Assembly (NCBI GenBank): GCA_028673005.1
Contig: CM054118.1
Location: forward strand, 56,489,338 to 56,553,337
Reading direction: 5' to 3'
DNA: 64,000 nucleotides
Origin: Tanypteryx hageni
Taxonomy: Eukaryota; Arthropoda; Insecta; Odonata; Petaluridae
Below the pieces are notes generated by a model, which was given only the letters and a program-made list of their open reading frames with translations, was not told the origin of the DNA and ran no database searches. This document shows positions 22,916-35,277 of this stretch, one piece after another. The position numbers and the translations under genes are program-made. Each line of letters starts with the position of its first letter. The first letter of the stretch is position 1.

Positions 22916-23264
22916 TATTATCCCAGCTCTTTGGCTCACTTTAAAAATGTCCTTTTCTAGTCTCCATATAAGGCATATTTATAAATTCAACGCGGATGAG
23001 CTGAATTCTCACGTCATCGGGAAACGTTTTTATCAATCGATTTAAGTGCCAATTCTGTTTTCAAGCGTTGCTAAAGGCGCACTTGAGTGAACTTGGCTCA
23101 TAAGTATAATGTACGTATTTATTTCACAGCAAGAATTTTAATTTGCATGCAAATATTTTGAGTTAAATTCAGTTTGTAACAATATTATTTCACATGCTTT
23201 AATCCATAGATTATGCTAATTCGTGAAACAAGAAAGTAAAAAATCCAAATTGAAAACGTTAGGT
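22066..23264. other. AT-rich stretch with a (TA)n tract
   Basis: A (TA)26 tract occupies 22861-22913. The rest has no recognisable gene or repeat. Confidence 0.5.
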
Positions 23265-23410
23265 AGCGCTTATTGAGGTATCTCTAATAAACACAAAAAG
23301 CTTGGGAAAACCGTATGCACATTTCGGCTACCTGGCAGCTCCCATTATTGGTATTCACCGATGGTAGATTCTAATTTGTAACGGCGAAAATTAAATTCTC
23401 TGATACGGCT
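23265..23410 (-). mobile_element. Penelope-like repeat fragment
   Basis: Contains GAGGTATCTCTAATAA, related to the GGAGATACCT module, and the hammerhead-like box of the next entry. No coding sequence. Confidence 0.45.
23310..23351 (-). ncRNA. hammerhead-like motif, partly decayed
   Basis: The minus strand reads AGCTG, loop, GTAGCC, GAAATGTGCATA, CGG. Stem II and the GAAA box plus the palindromic ATGTGCAT stem III are retained. The CTGANGA box has decayed to an AATAATG-like string, so it cannot be active. Confidence 0.4.
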
Positions 23411-24999
23411 ATTTGCGTTTAGCACCGAACTGAATAATTGGATGGAATCCAAACATCTCCTAAAAATGAAAATTGTGGAATTTCGGAATTATCGGTTATA
23501 TCCTTTGACCTATCGAATTTGAAATTTGAGCGTAAAATGTCGCTAGTTATGGTTATGACATCCATTAATGCAAAGCTGATTAATAGATATAATAACATTT
23601 CCTGTTTTATTAATAATTTTGCCGTTTTTATAAGGTAAAGTAATAGGAATCTACGCAACGTAGGCTCAAAGGAAGATGAGTTATATTGCTCAAGTATACA
23701 CAATAAATTACAGCCGAATGACCTTTGACATTTCGATGCAGAACATCACATTGTATTTCTGTGACCTTATTATGTCGACGATTTTTCAAGTTACTGGAGG
23801 GTAAATAATTTCCTCAAATGCGCTGCGTAACAAATTAATCCTCCGCGGTTGAAACGAAAATATGTGAATTTTTTAGACATTTTCCTCTTAGCAAGGGAAT
23901 TTTTCGGGAAATCGATTTTCTTTCCTTGTAAAACATTCAAAACACGCCCCGTGAAGAATGCCAACGAAAACGGCGTCCAAGCTATAAGAAGGAATGTAGA
24001 AATACGGCACGGTACGTTAAATTGTACGCGCAAAGATACGTTTTTTCGATAATACATTGAGACTTTAGGACAGGAATTCGAGATTCGCGTTCTCTCCTCG
24101 GCTCTTGCAACACTTCAAAAATTTCGTCAAAAATGGAGAAATCGTTCTGGGCACGAAAAAAGCACTTCGAGAATACTAGGAACAGTGGAAGATTAAAAAA
24201 CCTTAACCCAACGGATTTGTATGACGAAAGACTCCATCTTGTAGCTGCCATTAGGGTAGAGGTCTCGACAACTATATTAGAATATTAGATTCGGCGTCGA
24301 GGATTAGGTTTTTCGGACACGCAAGAAACAAACTGGCAGCGGGAAGAACGTAATAACCTCGCAAAAAAATTAATCATCTTTCGCTATTTTTTCCGCCATT
24401 AGAGAAAACTCTAAATTAATATAAGAGTAGACAGACGAAAGAATTTATATAGTTTCATAAATTCTAGGGAAAAGAACGTGATGCAGTTTAAAACCTGGTT
24501 TAAAGGTATATAATATGCGAGTAAATGAGAAAGGATAGTATGTTTTTTTACTATTCGTTTACTAAAAAAAATGGAAGCCCTTTGAGTTAAGTCCAAATAC
24601 GGCCAAAGAGCGAAATAAAATGAAAGCGTGCGCAGAGGCTATATTCTTCCCTTGATCTCGTCGAAGCAAGCTAAGTAGCTGAAACGGCGGAAAACCCTCC
24701 GCGAGTGCTATGCAAACATGCTGCGTATTCGAGTCCAGTCCAGCGCTCGCTCTTCGTTTGGATCAGTGAGCTGCGCCAGTATCCTAATGGAAGCGGATCT
24801 CGGGGAAAACCGCGCGCATGCAATAAAATTAAAATCGTTTGTCGAAAGTTTATCCGAGGAAAGGCAAAACTTTTGACGATTGAACATATGTAGCAGAGAA
24901 AATCCTCAATGACCTGACATTTTTATATTAATTACTCCGACTAAAATTTTATTGAATTTTGAACTTATCTGCTGGTGAAGTCCTACGTATATTAACATA
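23411..24999. other. unique stretch, no gene seen
   Basis: CpG-rich near 23800-24260 and 24600-24800. Open frames of up to 94 codons show no domain. Confidence 0.4.
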
Positions 25000-25185
25000 C
25001 TTTGATTCAAGAACAAAGCCTTGGATAATAAAAAATTTAAAGATAAGTACTTATCTTAGGTATCTCCAATTGCAATAACCTACTTATTAAAACTAAGATA
25101 AGTACTCACTTTATAATTATTTGTATTAAGTGTGTATTTCTGAATTTGTTTTCAGCCATAAGACGAAGTCAATAATTGGTACTTA
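25000..25185. repeat. inverted arrangement of the block-A terminal module
   Basis: The module GGAGATACCTAAG appears inverted at about 25056-25068, and a forward copy of the following part runs to TTCAGCCATAAGACG at about 25170. The two halves create perfect 14-bp arms AGTACTTATCTTAG (25046-25059) and CTAAGATAAGTACT (25093-25106). This is the only place in the window where the family forms a head-to-head pair. Confidence 0.6.
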
Positions 25186-26364
25186 CTTTTTTACATGATT
25201 TTTAATACGGTTTCAAGTGAGAATACTCACAAGAAATACCCGAATGCGATTCCTGAATCTATAACACCATCGATGTGAATATACGTGGATAATTGAAGAC
25301 AGAATTGCACCGCTGTAAAACTTGAGTTATCGATACTAAGCATTTTTATGTTTTTTTATTTTCGATTTAAAGTGAAATGGGGAAATAAAAATGATTAAGA
25401 AATGCCATATTTGGAGATTTTGTATATTTCGGCCCTTCATTTACCGCTTTGAACCAAAATCTTATCAATGTGGCTCCAGTGTCCATAAAACGTTTGGGTT
25501 AACCAGATTCCAATTCCAGAAACAGACTACCCGTCCTCAGTGATAATTTGAAGTTCGCTCACTCTTAAAAATTTTTTATGGATACAGAAGCTACACGGGG
25601 CATTTGTTAACTACAATTATTAACAGATATGTTGTACTGAATCATACAAACACATATTATTTATCATTAAGTTTATATAAAGTGTAGTTTTTACCAATTT
25701 CAACAAGAACTGTTTAAAGTATTAAGCATTCCTTAGCAGGGAATAAGATTGATGTCGATACCAGTATAAACGGCGTCGATATGTAATTAAACATAATTTT
25801 TTTTTCCTTTATTGGACACGAGATTTATTTGATATCTACGGATCCAAACATTTCGAGCACCTGCAACTCTGAAGGCAAATGGCCGGCAGGAAATAAAATG
25901 ATTCTCTCTCTACACCATCAGAGACAATGTATTTTATGTGGAATAAATCCGAAAACGGACGCCCGACTTGGAGGCGAAAAAACGTAATAATAGCATAGAC
26001 AGATGCCGCAGTGGAAAAGGCCGTCGAACCATGCGTGCCCTAATTACCACCCGCAATCGGGTATGGGGAAGAGTTTTTGAGAAAATTAGAACGGAAACAG
26101 TGCAGTTGCGCCTTAAGGCTTTAGAAACTGACCCTACCCAGAAAAAATGTAGAAAAAGGGCGAATAAATAACTTAATAACGGTAACTGAAGTCTAGTAGG
26201 TCGGTTCGCTTTTCTGAACAATTGTGTGACACTGCAAATCCTAAAGATGAACTTCTAAATAGACCCTAAGACTCTTAGCTATATTCTGAATAATTTTTGA
26301 AGGTGTCAAGCTATACTCTCGAGCCAAGTTTCTTTGCGAATAGGTTAAAAGGAGGACCAAAGTT
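25186..26364. other. unique stretch, no gene seen
   Basis: A string ACCCGTCCTCAGTG at 25526-25540 resembles the inverted CTGAGGA box of the Penelope-like family but lacks the rest. No gene recognised. Confidence 0.35.
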
Positions 26365-27345
26365 TTGACATTTTATGAAAAAAATGCCAAAATAATTCTG
26401 ATGGTGTTTTGTCACTACTCTCTCTCTCTCTCTCTCAATCGACCAAAAAAGACTCTTGCCCAAGATCTAACTCTTCCCATCTTTGACTACTGTGATATCT
26501 CAACGCTACTGCAAAATCTAGTGCCATTCAACTTGAACGCCGTCCGTCAATTTCATCTTCAACGCTAAATCATCTGATCACATCTCTCCTCTTCTAAGGG
26601 AATTATCATGGCTTCGACTGGAGTCAACACAAAAACTTCAAACACTAACATTAATCCAAAAAATCACTAAATCTTTCCTCTCCCAAATCCATTTTTCACC
26701 AATTTAAATTTTGAACACGACCTATGGTTTCATAACACGCTCTATAGACAAATTCTAATCCCCATTCACAGAACTAAAACGTATACCAACTCCTTCACGG
26801 CACTTGGAAAAGAATATGGAACATATTTCCTTATCCTAATCTCAATCCAAAGCTTGATCCTCATTTAAGTCACAAATTACTGCGTATCTAGGAACCCTTG
26901 AGAGATAGACTTTAGAAAGAAGCTTATTCACGCACATACTTGTTTTCTAATATGCATAAGAATATAATTATAACTTGTTCTTGAGGAATATTTTTCATTT
27001 TTATTGCTGTTATTTTTTTGTTATTGTATTGCACTGCGTTTTCGCGGGTTTTTTTCAACACCCCCTTCCTGTGTGGATGTTTTCCAGCAATATGAATTTT
27101 TACTCAATTAGCTCTCAGTCCCTCAGATTTTTTCCCAAACACCTACTCTTTTTAATCTTTAGGTATTTTTTTTTACTCGTTTCTCTTTCTCTCTTGTTTT
27201 TAATTTGTCCTTGCCTTTACCTTTGTTATTAACCCTATATACTGTATTTTTAGAATTAGAGACATGAGATTAGGTGGAAGAGAGGCACAATAGGACCTTA
27301 ACTTCACCAATAAAAGGTCAAATCAATCACTTAATCAACCAATCG
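26365..27345 (+). pseudogene. non-LTR retrotransposon, C-terminal fragment
   Basis: Three frames together give the C-terminal part of a LINE reverse transcriptase protein: LPIFDYCDISTLLQNLVPFN (the DYC box after the RT core), HISPLLRELSWLRLE (matching the HDHVSPLLRELGWLP-type box), and IPIHRTKTYTNSFTALGKR followed by IWNIFP (the SFT...WN.LP box). These boxes are typical of I/Jockey/CR1-like elements, and the clade is not resolved. The catalytic YADD and the endonuclease are absent (5' truncated, as most LINE copies are). A 3' untranslated stretch continues to about 27345 (AATAAAAGGTCAAATCAATC). A (CT)n run at 26420-26437 interrupts the left part. Confidence 0.82.
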
Positions 27346-29109
27346 AAACCAATACTGCGTTTCAAAATCAATCTGAGTAATAATTCGAGTTATTGCCTAC
27401 GTACATGGCATAATAGCCTCAAATAAACTGAATTTATAGCGAGTTTTCTATAGTTCTAAAAGCAATTTTTTATGACTTGACAATGAAAGTTACACCTGGG
27501 TAATTCGGTATTTATTCTGAAATTCTAGATAAATTCTTTATCTAAGTATTATATTTTAAATGTCACAACTGATTGTTCTGTATTTTTTCTGAGCGTATAA
27601 CGGAAATAAAATAGTAAACTACAATATTTTCATTTGCCTATCATGCATATTTATATTTTTAATTGAATAGTTTAATTTTACCTTATCGTTTAACTACTTT
27701 TGGGCGATTTTCAACGTTAAAGATTGAACATTGAGCTTGGATGTTTATACAAGACGTGTGAATAACAAATCTCGTTCATAATTTTATGGCCTTTATTAAA
27801 ACGTTCACGGTCAGTTTTATGATTTTTCTTTGAAAAACCACGATAAATATGAAAAAAACCATTGTTTACCTTTCGTGCCAAGGAAATTCGTCTCGCAAGT
27901 CTTAGGTTTTTTTTTTAAATTCCAACTTAACCAAACACTTGTTAACATCTTAGCCTGCGTTTCACCTTTGCCTCTTACATTTTTATTATTTATTATTGCC
28001 ATTCATCTTATTTTCCCTTTCATTGAATGTTGTTAAATAAGTCACATAATTTGACATTCTGCCGCTTGTGTAGTTTTTGCTGAGTAATAAATAATTCAGC
28101 ATATTTATAGCTGCCCAACGAGCGATTCTATAATGGTAAAAAAATTATTTAAAGAAGGAAAATTGTTTGTATTTATTGTCGTTTTAGACTAGTCTTCACC
28201 GTTACCTTCATGAATGAGAGCTCTCCAGGTTTCGTAATGCGAATTATTTATGCCACTATAACGATAAATAAAGGCGGTGAGAGGAGAGTGATAAACTGGC
28301 TTCAGAACTCATCTGTGTGACGTCCGTTACGCGCGTAATCCCAGTGATCTACTTCGATAAGTTTGAAACTATCTTCAGCAGTGACAGATAATACCTTACC
28401 ACTAGTGAATTATGCGGTATTAATGTCTTTTCTTCATAAGACTAACTCTATTCGGTAAAATATCAAGTTTTCCGTGTATTAGTTTGCTTATAGAAATGTT
28501 CACCAATCTTAACCGTGGCAAAAATCTGTTTTCCTTATCAACTTGGCCTTTCATTGGGTGTCAATAGGTGTGAGTGAAAGTCCTACCCGAGCTGAAACAT
28601 ATCCAGAAGGCAGAGCTTAGGACGCAGCACGCTTAATGGCAACAAATGACAATTTTAACTTTTAAGTGTAGCGTTTTATGTCAGAAAATACATTTTATAT
28701 ATAATTATATGCTTTATTTTTACACTATAAACAAACTTATTATTTTTATATTATTTTACTGTGAGAGGTAAAATTATGTAAGGTATACTTTCATTAGTAG
28801 GAAGACGTAAGTAATTTCCTTGGCTATGGCGCAAAAATACCTTGCCTCGTCTCTGCCAAAAGGTATTTATGAGAAAAATGCCTATGCATTTTACGAAATC
28901 TTTAATTTACCATGAATGGTAAGATAGCAATCCCTTGCATAAACAATATCGGTGACTAGCGTTTCAATGTTTCAAATCTTAATCCAGGCGTAAGGTTTCA
29001 CGATAAATTAATACTTCTCAAATCTTCCAAATCTTTACGATCACCACATAAGTGCAGAGATACACGGCAGATACTATGCGTCACAAAATTGTTTTTTAAG
29101 CCTTGCTAG
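27346..29109. other. AT-rich unique stretch, no gene seen
   Basis: No domain, RNA or repeat recognised. Confidence 0.4.
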
Positions 29110-29280
29110 TTCTTTTGGGAATTTCCGTAACTTTTATTACGTCCGAGAGAGAATTATCAAACTTCGATCTATTTTTTTAATCTTTTCTATAGCGGATTCT
29201 TTTGGGAATTTCCGTAACTTTTATTACGTCCAAGAGAATTATCAAACTTCGATCTATTTTTTTATCTTTTCTATAGCGGA
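29110..29280 (+). repeat. tandem duplication, about 85 bp x 2
   Basis: Two copies of a unit beginning TTCTTTTGGGAATTTCCGTA and ending CTATAGCGGA. They differ by two small deletions and one substitution, so the duplication is recent. Confidence 0.95.
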
Positions 29281-29656
29281 TTCTAAATCTACTGGATGTG
29301 ATCAAAGTAATTTTGGGGCCATAAAAACCACAATCGCTACTTAACTGGCAACCAATAACGAAAAAGCGCTATAATCAGTAAAAATGGGAAGCAATGATAT
29401 TTTTCCTCTAAAATGAGTGCAGACGAAGCTTTTAAAAGATGTTTTTAAACTTTTTACGTCATAAGGCCGATAATAGGTATGTAGTTGATCGGTGAATTGA
29501 GATAACGCGATAAGATGTAGGAAAAGGACGCATTGCCCTTATGCACATTCAATTGTTTCTCAAAGTTACTGATATATAGATGACAATGAAACAAAGCAAA
29601 AATAATTATGTTTAATCGAAATCTTGAATTAACCTCCATAATGGGACATTTTAGAA

Positions 29657-30289
29657 CAGGGATACCCAAACTATGGCCCGTGGGCCACTTAGTGGCACAG
29701 GATCCCTAATGTGGCCCCCGATCCTGTAATAAGTCTGCCATTTATACTAGATATAACAATCAAAGTGTTGTAAATCGTTATGCGTAACGTAACGAAATGA
29801 TTGTTGAATAACCTAACGAAAAACGTAAAAGAAATTTGGAAAATAACTGTAACGAAAACGAAAAAAAAATCGTCATTTCGACATATTTACACTTCTACTG
29901 TGTGACATTTGGTCCCTTGTTTCCCTCTCTTCCTCGCCGGTGTTATTAGCCCCCACGTGCAGTCATAAAATGCACCGAGGACGGGATGATTGGGGTCTTT
30001 CCGGTCCTAAAGCGCGGCAGAGATCCATCGAAATTGTGCTCCATTTACGTTTGATTTTCATTCATATTTGGTGAAGAAAAAATAATAGTTAGATTGGGTT
30101 TGTCGAAAAATTTTCCGGAAACTTCGTAATTTTCCCAATTCACTAAACCACCTATTAATGCGAAAATAGCGTATATTTGTACATTGTTCGTCTATATTTT
30201 CAAAAACTTTTTCGTACTGATACTCTGGCCTGCGACCATAAAATTTATTAACCAAGTGGCCCGCTTGTAAAAACGTTTGGAGACCTCTG
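29657..30289. mobile_element. repeat block D, copy 2: non-autonomous hAT-type element
   Basis: The left end CAGGGATACCCAAACTATGG, with GGCCCGTGGGCCAC inside, matches the inverted right end CAGAGGTCTCCAAACG, which has GGGCCACTTGG inside. The central and right parts match 5985-6471. No target duplication is visible. Minus-strand frames are conserved between the copies only because the DNA is (they differ by substitutions throughout); no known domain. Confidence 0.7.
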
Positions 30290-31639
30290 GTTCACATAAT
30301 TAAAAAATAATCGAGTTTTAATTGATGTTACAGCTCGCTAACCCCTATGATTATCGCAATTGTGACAGTTTCCGCCTAGTGAAAATAGATGTCGCCTTAT
30401 CATTTTTCAAATTATTGATTTTTATAAAACATTTAATTATTATTTTTTAAATTATTTTCAAAAGAGAAAAAAGTGATTTATATTAAGTATATATTAAAAA
30501 TTATCTCGTATAATTATTACTTTATGATATTTCATGTTATTAGAAAAATGAATCTCTAGTATTATAATAAACAAATGACCATCGCTCTGCGTTTCAGCAG
30601 TAGATTCAATCTTACAAATAATGGGTATTTTATGCGATTGCGAACGATACAACTGTGGATATTATGCATTGTACTTTGTTTATTTGCCTTTATTAATGCT
30701 AAATCGAATTTCGATATTTAATATCTTTTCCCTTTAAATGAATGCGTAGGCAGGTAACGCTGGACTTCGACTGTGCATCTTCAACGAAGAATGAAGACGT
30801 CTCACCCAACACCACTCTTCGTGCTAGAGTAAATATGTTTCTATGCTATACTCCCATTCTATTGAGGTAGTTCTTTTTAATTGATATTTTATTTTGCAGA
30901 GCCTTAACAATTTTCTAGGACAGTACGGCGCGTATGGATGTAGCCTTCCAGCCTCCTTCTGGAGGTAATTACCGAAGTTGTAGCGGAGGGAAGACAACAG
31001 AAATGCTTCGCGAAATTTTTGACCAAGCTTAGCATCTCTCGTCTTTTTTCCAGGTGAGTCACGATAGCAATTAACAACTCCTAAAGTCTCTAAACGTTCT
31101 CCAAATTTCGATGTCATTAACTTTCACATTGAGTGCAAAAGTGCTCATTATTATTATAATTTGCATGAAGTAACTTTAGGACTGATAACGTAAAACGATT
31201 GGGAAGATTGCTATATTTAGATATCAAGTCAAGAGATTGCTTCAGAAGAGTAAGATAATAAATAAGTTATATAAATCATGAGCTGTACTTGTAATTTTGA
31301 TTGTGATTCCGTGACGCTGTTGTCGTTAAGCGTAACCATACTATTGCTATCTTCATGTGACTTGGTATGCCAAATTGTAATTGATGTGACGTAAGATACT
31401 GTTTCTTCAGCTGTACAGATTATAGTCGTAATTAGTGTATTGGTGTATAGTTTAGACACGGGGGAAAAGTATAGTTATTAGGCGTAAATTTTATTTGAGG
31501 AAATTGATGACTTTGAGTCAGAATGAAAGTAAAATTTAAAGTGTTCCATTAATTTTTTTATAAGCAATTATTCATCGTGTTAACGATTTTCAATTACTGC
31601 GCACAATTTACTTCTTGTTATCGTAATATAGTAATAATA
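30290..31639. other. unique stretch, no gene seen
   Basis: A 97-codon minus-strand frame at 30824-31117 has no recognised domain. No similarity to the corresponding D-to-A interval at 6472-7929 is evident. Confidence 0.4.
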
Positions 31640-32573
31640 ATAAAAACAAATTGTATTTTCGTTTTAATTCGCGGGTTGGATTTTTGTCCAGGGACGCAAA
31701 ACTTTCTATAATTTCCGAGTTCAGATTTTGCACTAGTTGTATTAGTTTGTATGATCAGAAGTTGCGTATGACTAAATAAAAACATTTTATGTTGAAATTG
31801 TGATACGACTAGGATTAGCATAATATAAGTGTATTATTTAGTTTGACTTTTGTGTAGGATGTTGGATATAACTTTCTACTCGTATGCGAATGTTGTATTT
31901 AGATGCTATATAAATCATAGACCACTCATTTATTTTTTAAATAAATGCATTACCACTCCCTCTGTCCCCGTTCCGTATTGAATAACTTCAATCGGAAATC
32001 GCATGTATTGGTTAAACAACGTTTGCAAGGCTGACTGTGTGATCAATGATCGACTTAATATGCAGAAATGATACTATATTACCATTAAAAAAGGATGTCA
32101 GCCGATTTCCCGTATCAGAAACTGTTTTGAGAAAATCTCAATTTTACCTAGAATCCCTTTGTAGAATGCAATCCTCCAGAGCTTATTTCAGAGTAAAATG
32201 TTTATGTCTAGCGAGTTAAAATATATTTTAATAGTTTAGCAGACTTGCCTGAGAAAGTAGGAGGATTCTTTTTTGTGCAGTCCGTTGTGCGAACATTGCT
32301 CGTTGTAACTGCTCCTGTAATAGAATAAGGAACGATGTTTGAAGGTCATTCGGTAGAAATTCTCATAATTAATGATAACTCTTAAAAATAACTGTTTGAT
32401 TAATTACCACGACAAAGTATTCCAGGCATTCATACTCAACGAATTCATTTCTATGCACAGATGTAGCATACATCTTGTTATGGGTTTTGGAGATACCTAA
32501 GACAAGTACTTCATTTTTCTATTTTCGATACTGAAGTGCTTATTCTGGAATTTATTTTCAGCCATAACACGAG
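31640..32573. repeat. repeat block A, copy 2
   Basis: The partner of 7930-8852, nearly identical along its length. The insertion GCAGTCCGTTGTGCGAACAT around 32278 is absent from copy 1. Confidence 0.85.
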
Positions 32574-32745
32574 ATGCATTTTTCAGCCATTAAGTTGTAC
32601 AAATCAAAGTACGAGATAATTTCAATTGCCCGTAGTTCTGTAACAAATGAGAATCGGACCCATGTTCATATGACATTTTTTACTCAAAATCACTTAAGGA
32701 ATAAGGTTCCGAAGTTATGACATAAAGTCGCCGGACACCCTGTAT
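32574..32745. mobile_element. end fragment of an unnamed DNA element
   Basis: The stretch closes with CGCCGGACACCCTGTATA, which has the form of a mariner-type terminus (inverted TATACAGGGTGTCCGG). No matching left end was found. Confidence 0.35.
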
Positions 32746-32975
32746 AGTACCAAAATTGTAATGTTTCTAATTTCACAGTTTAACATTGGATGATCAAATT
32801 ACCTTTACGCTAATGAATATTTGGTACTTTTCTCCTAAATAAAATGTTGTACATGTCCACAGAACGTATTTATATTAGTAATTAAATAAAAATTAAATGA
32901 CAAACTGATTTTTTATATCATATATTAAACTGTAGTTAGCTCAAATATGACTCGAGTTTTGCAAGTAAGTTATAA
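32746..32975. repeat. repeat block B, copy 2
   Basis: The partner of 10438-10680. Only about 170 bp separate it from block A here, against about 1.6 kb in the first set, where the minisatellite lies between them. Confidence 0.7.
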
Positions 32976-33271
32976 GTAGGCTTGGTAGGATTCGATTTAA
33001 ACAATAAATGTCGATATACATTGAATTTGAAAAAATTTCAAATTCGACGAAAACGAATTGTCGTCGATAAGTGTCGATTTTTCATAGCTAATGCTTCCCC
33101 GAAATTATGCTACATGATTTTTAAATTTGGTTTACCATATTCACATACTGTATTTTAGCTCCAAAGATACAAAACGGATAAGAAAATCGGTATTTGTCAT
33201 ACCAGACGGCAACACTTCATTCTGTATTCCTTACACTTGGATTTCTAAGTTTCTTTATGTCATTGTTTTAA
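32976..33271. other. unique stretch with a short palindrome
   Basis: GAATTTGAAA at 33023-33032 pairs with TTTCAAATTC at 33036-33045. Nothing else recognised before the piggyBac element. Confidence 0.4.
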
Positions 33272-34889
33272 CCCCTTTGCTGCCACGTGCGACTAAAGTC
33301 GAATGAGGATCGTGAACCTTCCACTGCCATATTCGACTTTAGTCCACAAACTCAGAAAAATTTCTACCACCTGCTGCCACATTCTACTGTAGTCGAACTA
33401 CTCAGAAATGGCATTTTTAACTCTCTCTACCGTGCTACAACTTACTGGGAATCCTCCAAATTTGCATAGCAAACCCTGTCAAGGGCTAGTGGTTCATCCA
33501 AATATTTTGCCTCTGGTCTGTTTTTATTTTAGTCAAGAAGCATTACTTTTGTTTTTTATTGTTCTTCAAACCAATACCGAGTAAATTATAGTGTTTTTAT
33601 GCTGCAATTATTGTTCACATGTATAATACTTTTATTTATTTAGAAATATTTGTGGTTTTCATGTATTTTTTGTGTGTGAGACCTAAAATAGCTTCCCCAT
33701 ATTTATACTGTATGATCTCAAACATTATTTTATATGTAGATTTCTCGTAAAATAAATGTAGAACATCATTAGCATATTGCATACTGGATGTTCTGGAAGG
33801 ATATATTTTCTATATCTTTCAAACAATATACTCCTGATACTCAAGTTGCCTGAAAATCTGCCTCGAGTCCTTTCTTGCGATGTTTATTCATTTTTTTTTC
33901 GCGTCTTCTACTTAGTCACTCGATGACTCACTCAGGTCCTCCCGATGCATAGCTGAAACTTTTGCTTTCTCAAGCAGAAAGATCTTGAGCCTATGTTTAC
34001 TAAATGCAATAAAAGTTTTATACACACCAATTGCGCTGAAAAGCTGATGAGTCATAACGCAAACTTGGCTGAACATTTTCTTGTTTTTCTCAAGTTAAGG
34101 ACTAAGAAAATATTACTTGAAATAAAAAAACGGATATTTTCGCGATCGGCAGGCATCACATAACCTGAAACTGGAATTCTCTAGATCTGACGTTAATCGT
34201 TATTGTAACTCGAATATCCTTACAAATTATTTTGATATTCCATATGTTATAATTATTTCCTAACTTAATTTTGGCTCTACGGAGAAGTTATTAAATCCTA
34301 TTTATTTACATGTGTCTCACTTAAACGTAGCCAACTAAAACCATAAATTTTATGACTTTATTTCAGTTATAATATTTTTCCCTGATATTTATAAAATTAG
34401 AAAAAATGGCTGAGCAGAGTAGAAAAAAAAATCGAAGAAGATATTGCTGAATAGCTTTCTGAGAGTATCTGTAAAAATTGCTCGATCATGCCAGTGTACT
34501 ATGAAAGGGAAAGGGGCTTGCCAATGTAATCAAACTAATTACTTTTGTTTGGACTGCCCAGAAAAACCTCCACTCTGTGTTGTACCCTGTTAACAAAATA
34601 CCATACAATGAAACACTATAATGAATATTGCAAATGTCCTAATAGGTCAGATAACAAAATAAAGTGTTAAGCAATGTATTAAGTGACATGAAATTTTAAA
34701 ATTTTTATAGGTTAGTCCATTTTTTTAAAAGTTACGTAATAAAATAGCGAAAAAATTAGTTTTCCATGTCCATGAGTGCATGTGCAAACAGGAATAACAC
34801 ATTTTAAGCTAAGAAGAAGAAAAATTATTTCTTCATTTAATTGAGTACTTGCCAGACAAAGTCACCAATTTAATTTGGCAGCCAAAGGG
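33272..34889 (+). mobile_element. piggyBac transposon, internally deleted
   Basis: The left end CCCCTTTGCTGCCACGTG and inverted right end CCCTTTGGCTGCCAAATT are flanked by TTAA on both sides (33268-33271 and 34890-34893), the invariant piggyBac target duplication. Three subterminal copies of a CTGCCAC...GACTTTAGTCG module with inverted halves lie at about 33279-33310, 33320-33345 and 33363-33390. Only the C-terminal zinc-binding end of the transposase survives (34486-34593). Full-length piggyBacs are usually 2.3-3 kb. Confidence 0.92.
34486..34593 (+). pseudogene. piggyBac transposase C-terminal cysteine-rich domain
   Basis: Translation gives SCQCTMKGKGACQCNQTNYF, then CLDCPEKPPLCVVPC and a stop. 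The spaced cysteine pairs followed by LCVVPC match the C-terminal zinc-binding (RING-like/ribbon) domain that many piggyBac transposases use to bind their own terminal repeats. The DDD catalytic domain has been deleted. Confidence 0.85.
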
Positions 34890-34893
34890 TTAA

Positions 34894-35277
34894 GGACCCA
34901 TACTTGGCTATCGCAAGTTCCGAAGGCACGAATACTGTACGAAACAAAATCATCCGTTTCATGCACTTTGTCATTAACGTCCATAAAATTCGATAATTCC
35001 TACGCGTCTTTGATCATTTTCACGATATGATCAGCCGCGATCTTCCATTTACGCAAAAATCGGGGAACGTCTCTTGTCTTTTCTCTCCTTCAAGGAGAAA
35101 ATGGTTTCCCCAAATAGAAATGGGTACCGATGTCCCTATAGTATTTTCACTAATGACGTTAACTTTATATTTTTGGGGGTCATATCCGCAATCCATCCTC
35201 TGATTGCACTCGCACTTCGCAATTTTTCCTACATTCATTGTCGTTTGTTAATCACCAAGGATTTTTTCTTCAATATA
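34894..35277. other. short unique stretch, no gene seen
   Basis: Nothing recognised between the piggyBac and the Tigger-like element. Confidence 0.4.

Noticed and set aside
28320..28400. another hammerhead-like box (CTGAAGA on the minus strand near 28375)
   Set aside because: The only good stem uses the GA of the core box itself, and the GAAA box reads GAAG, so the fold is not a hammerhead.
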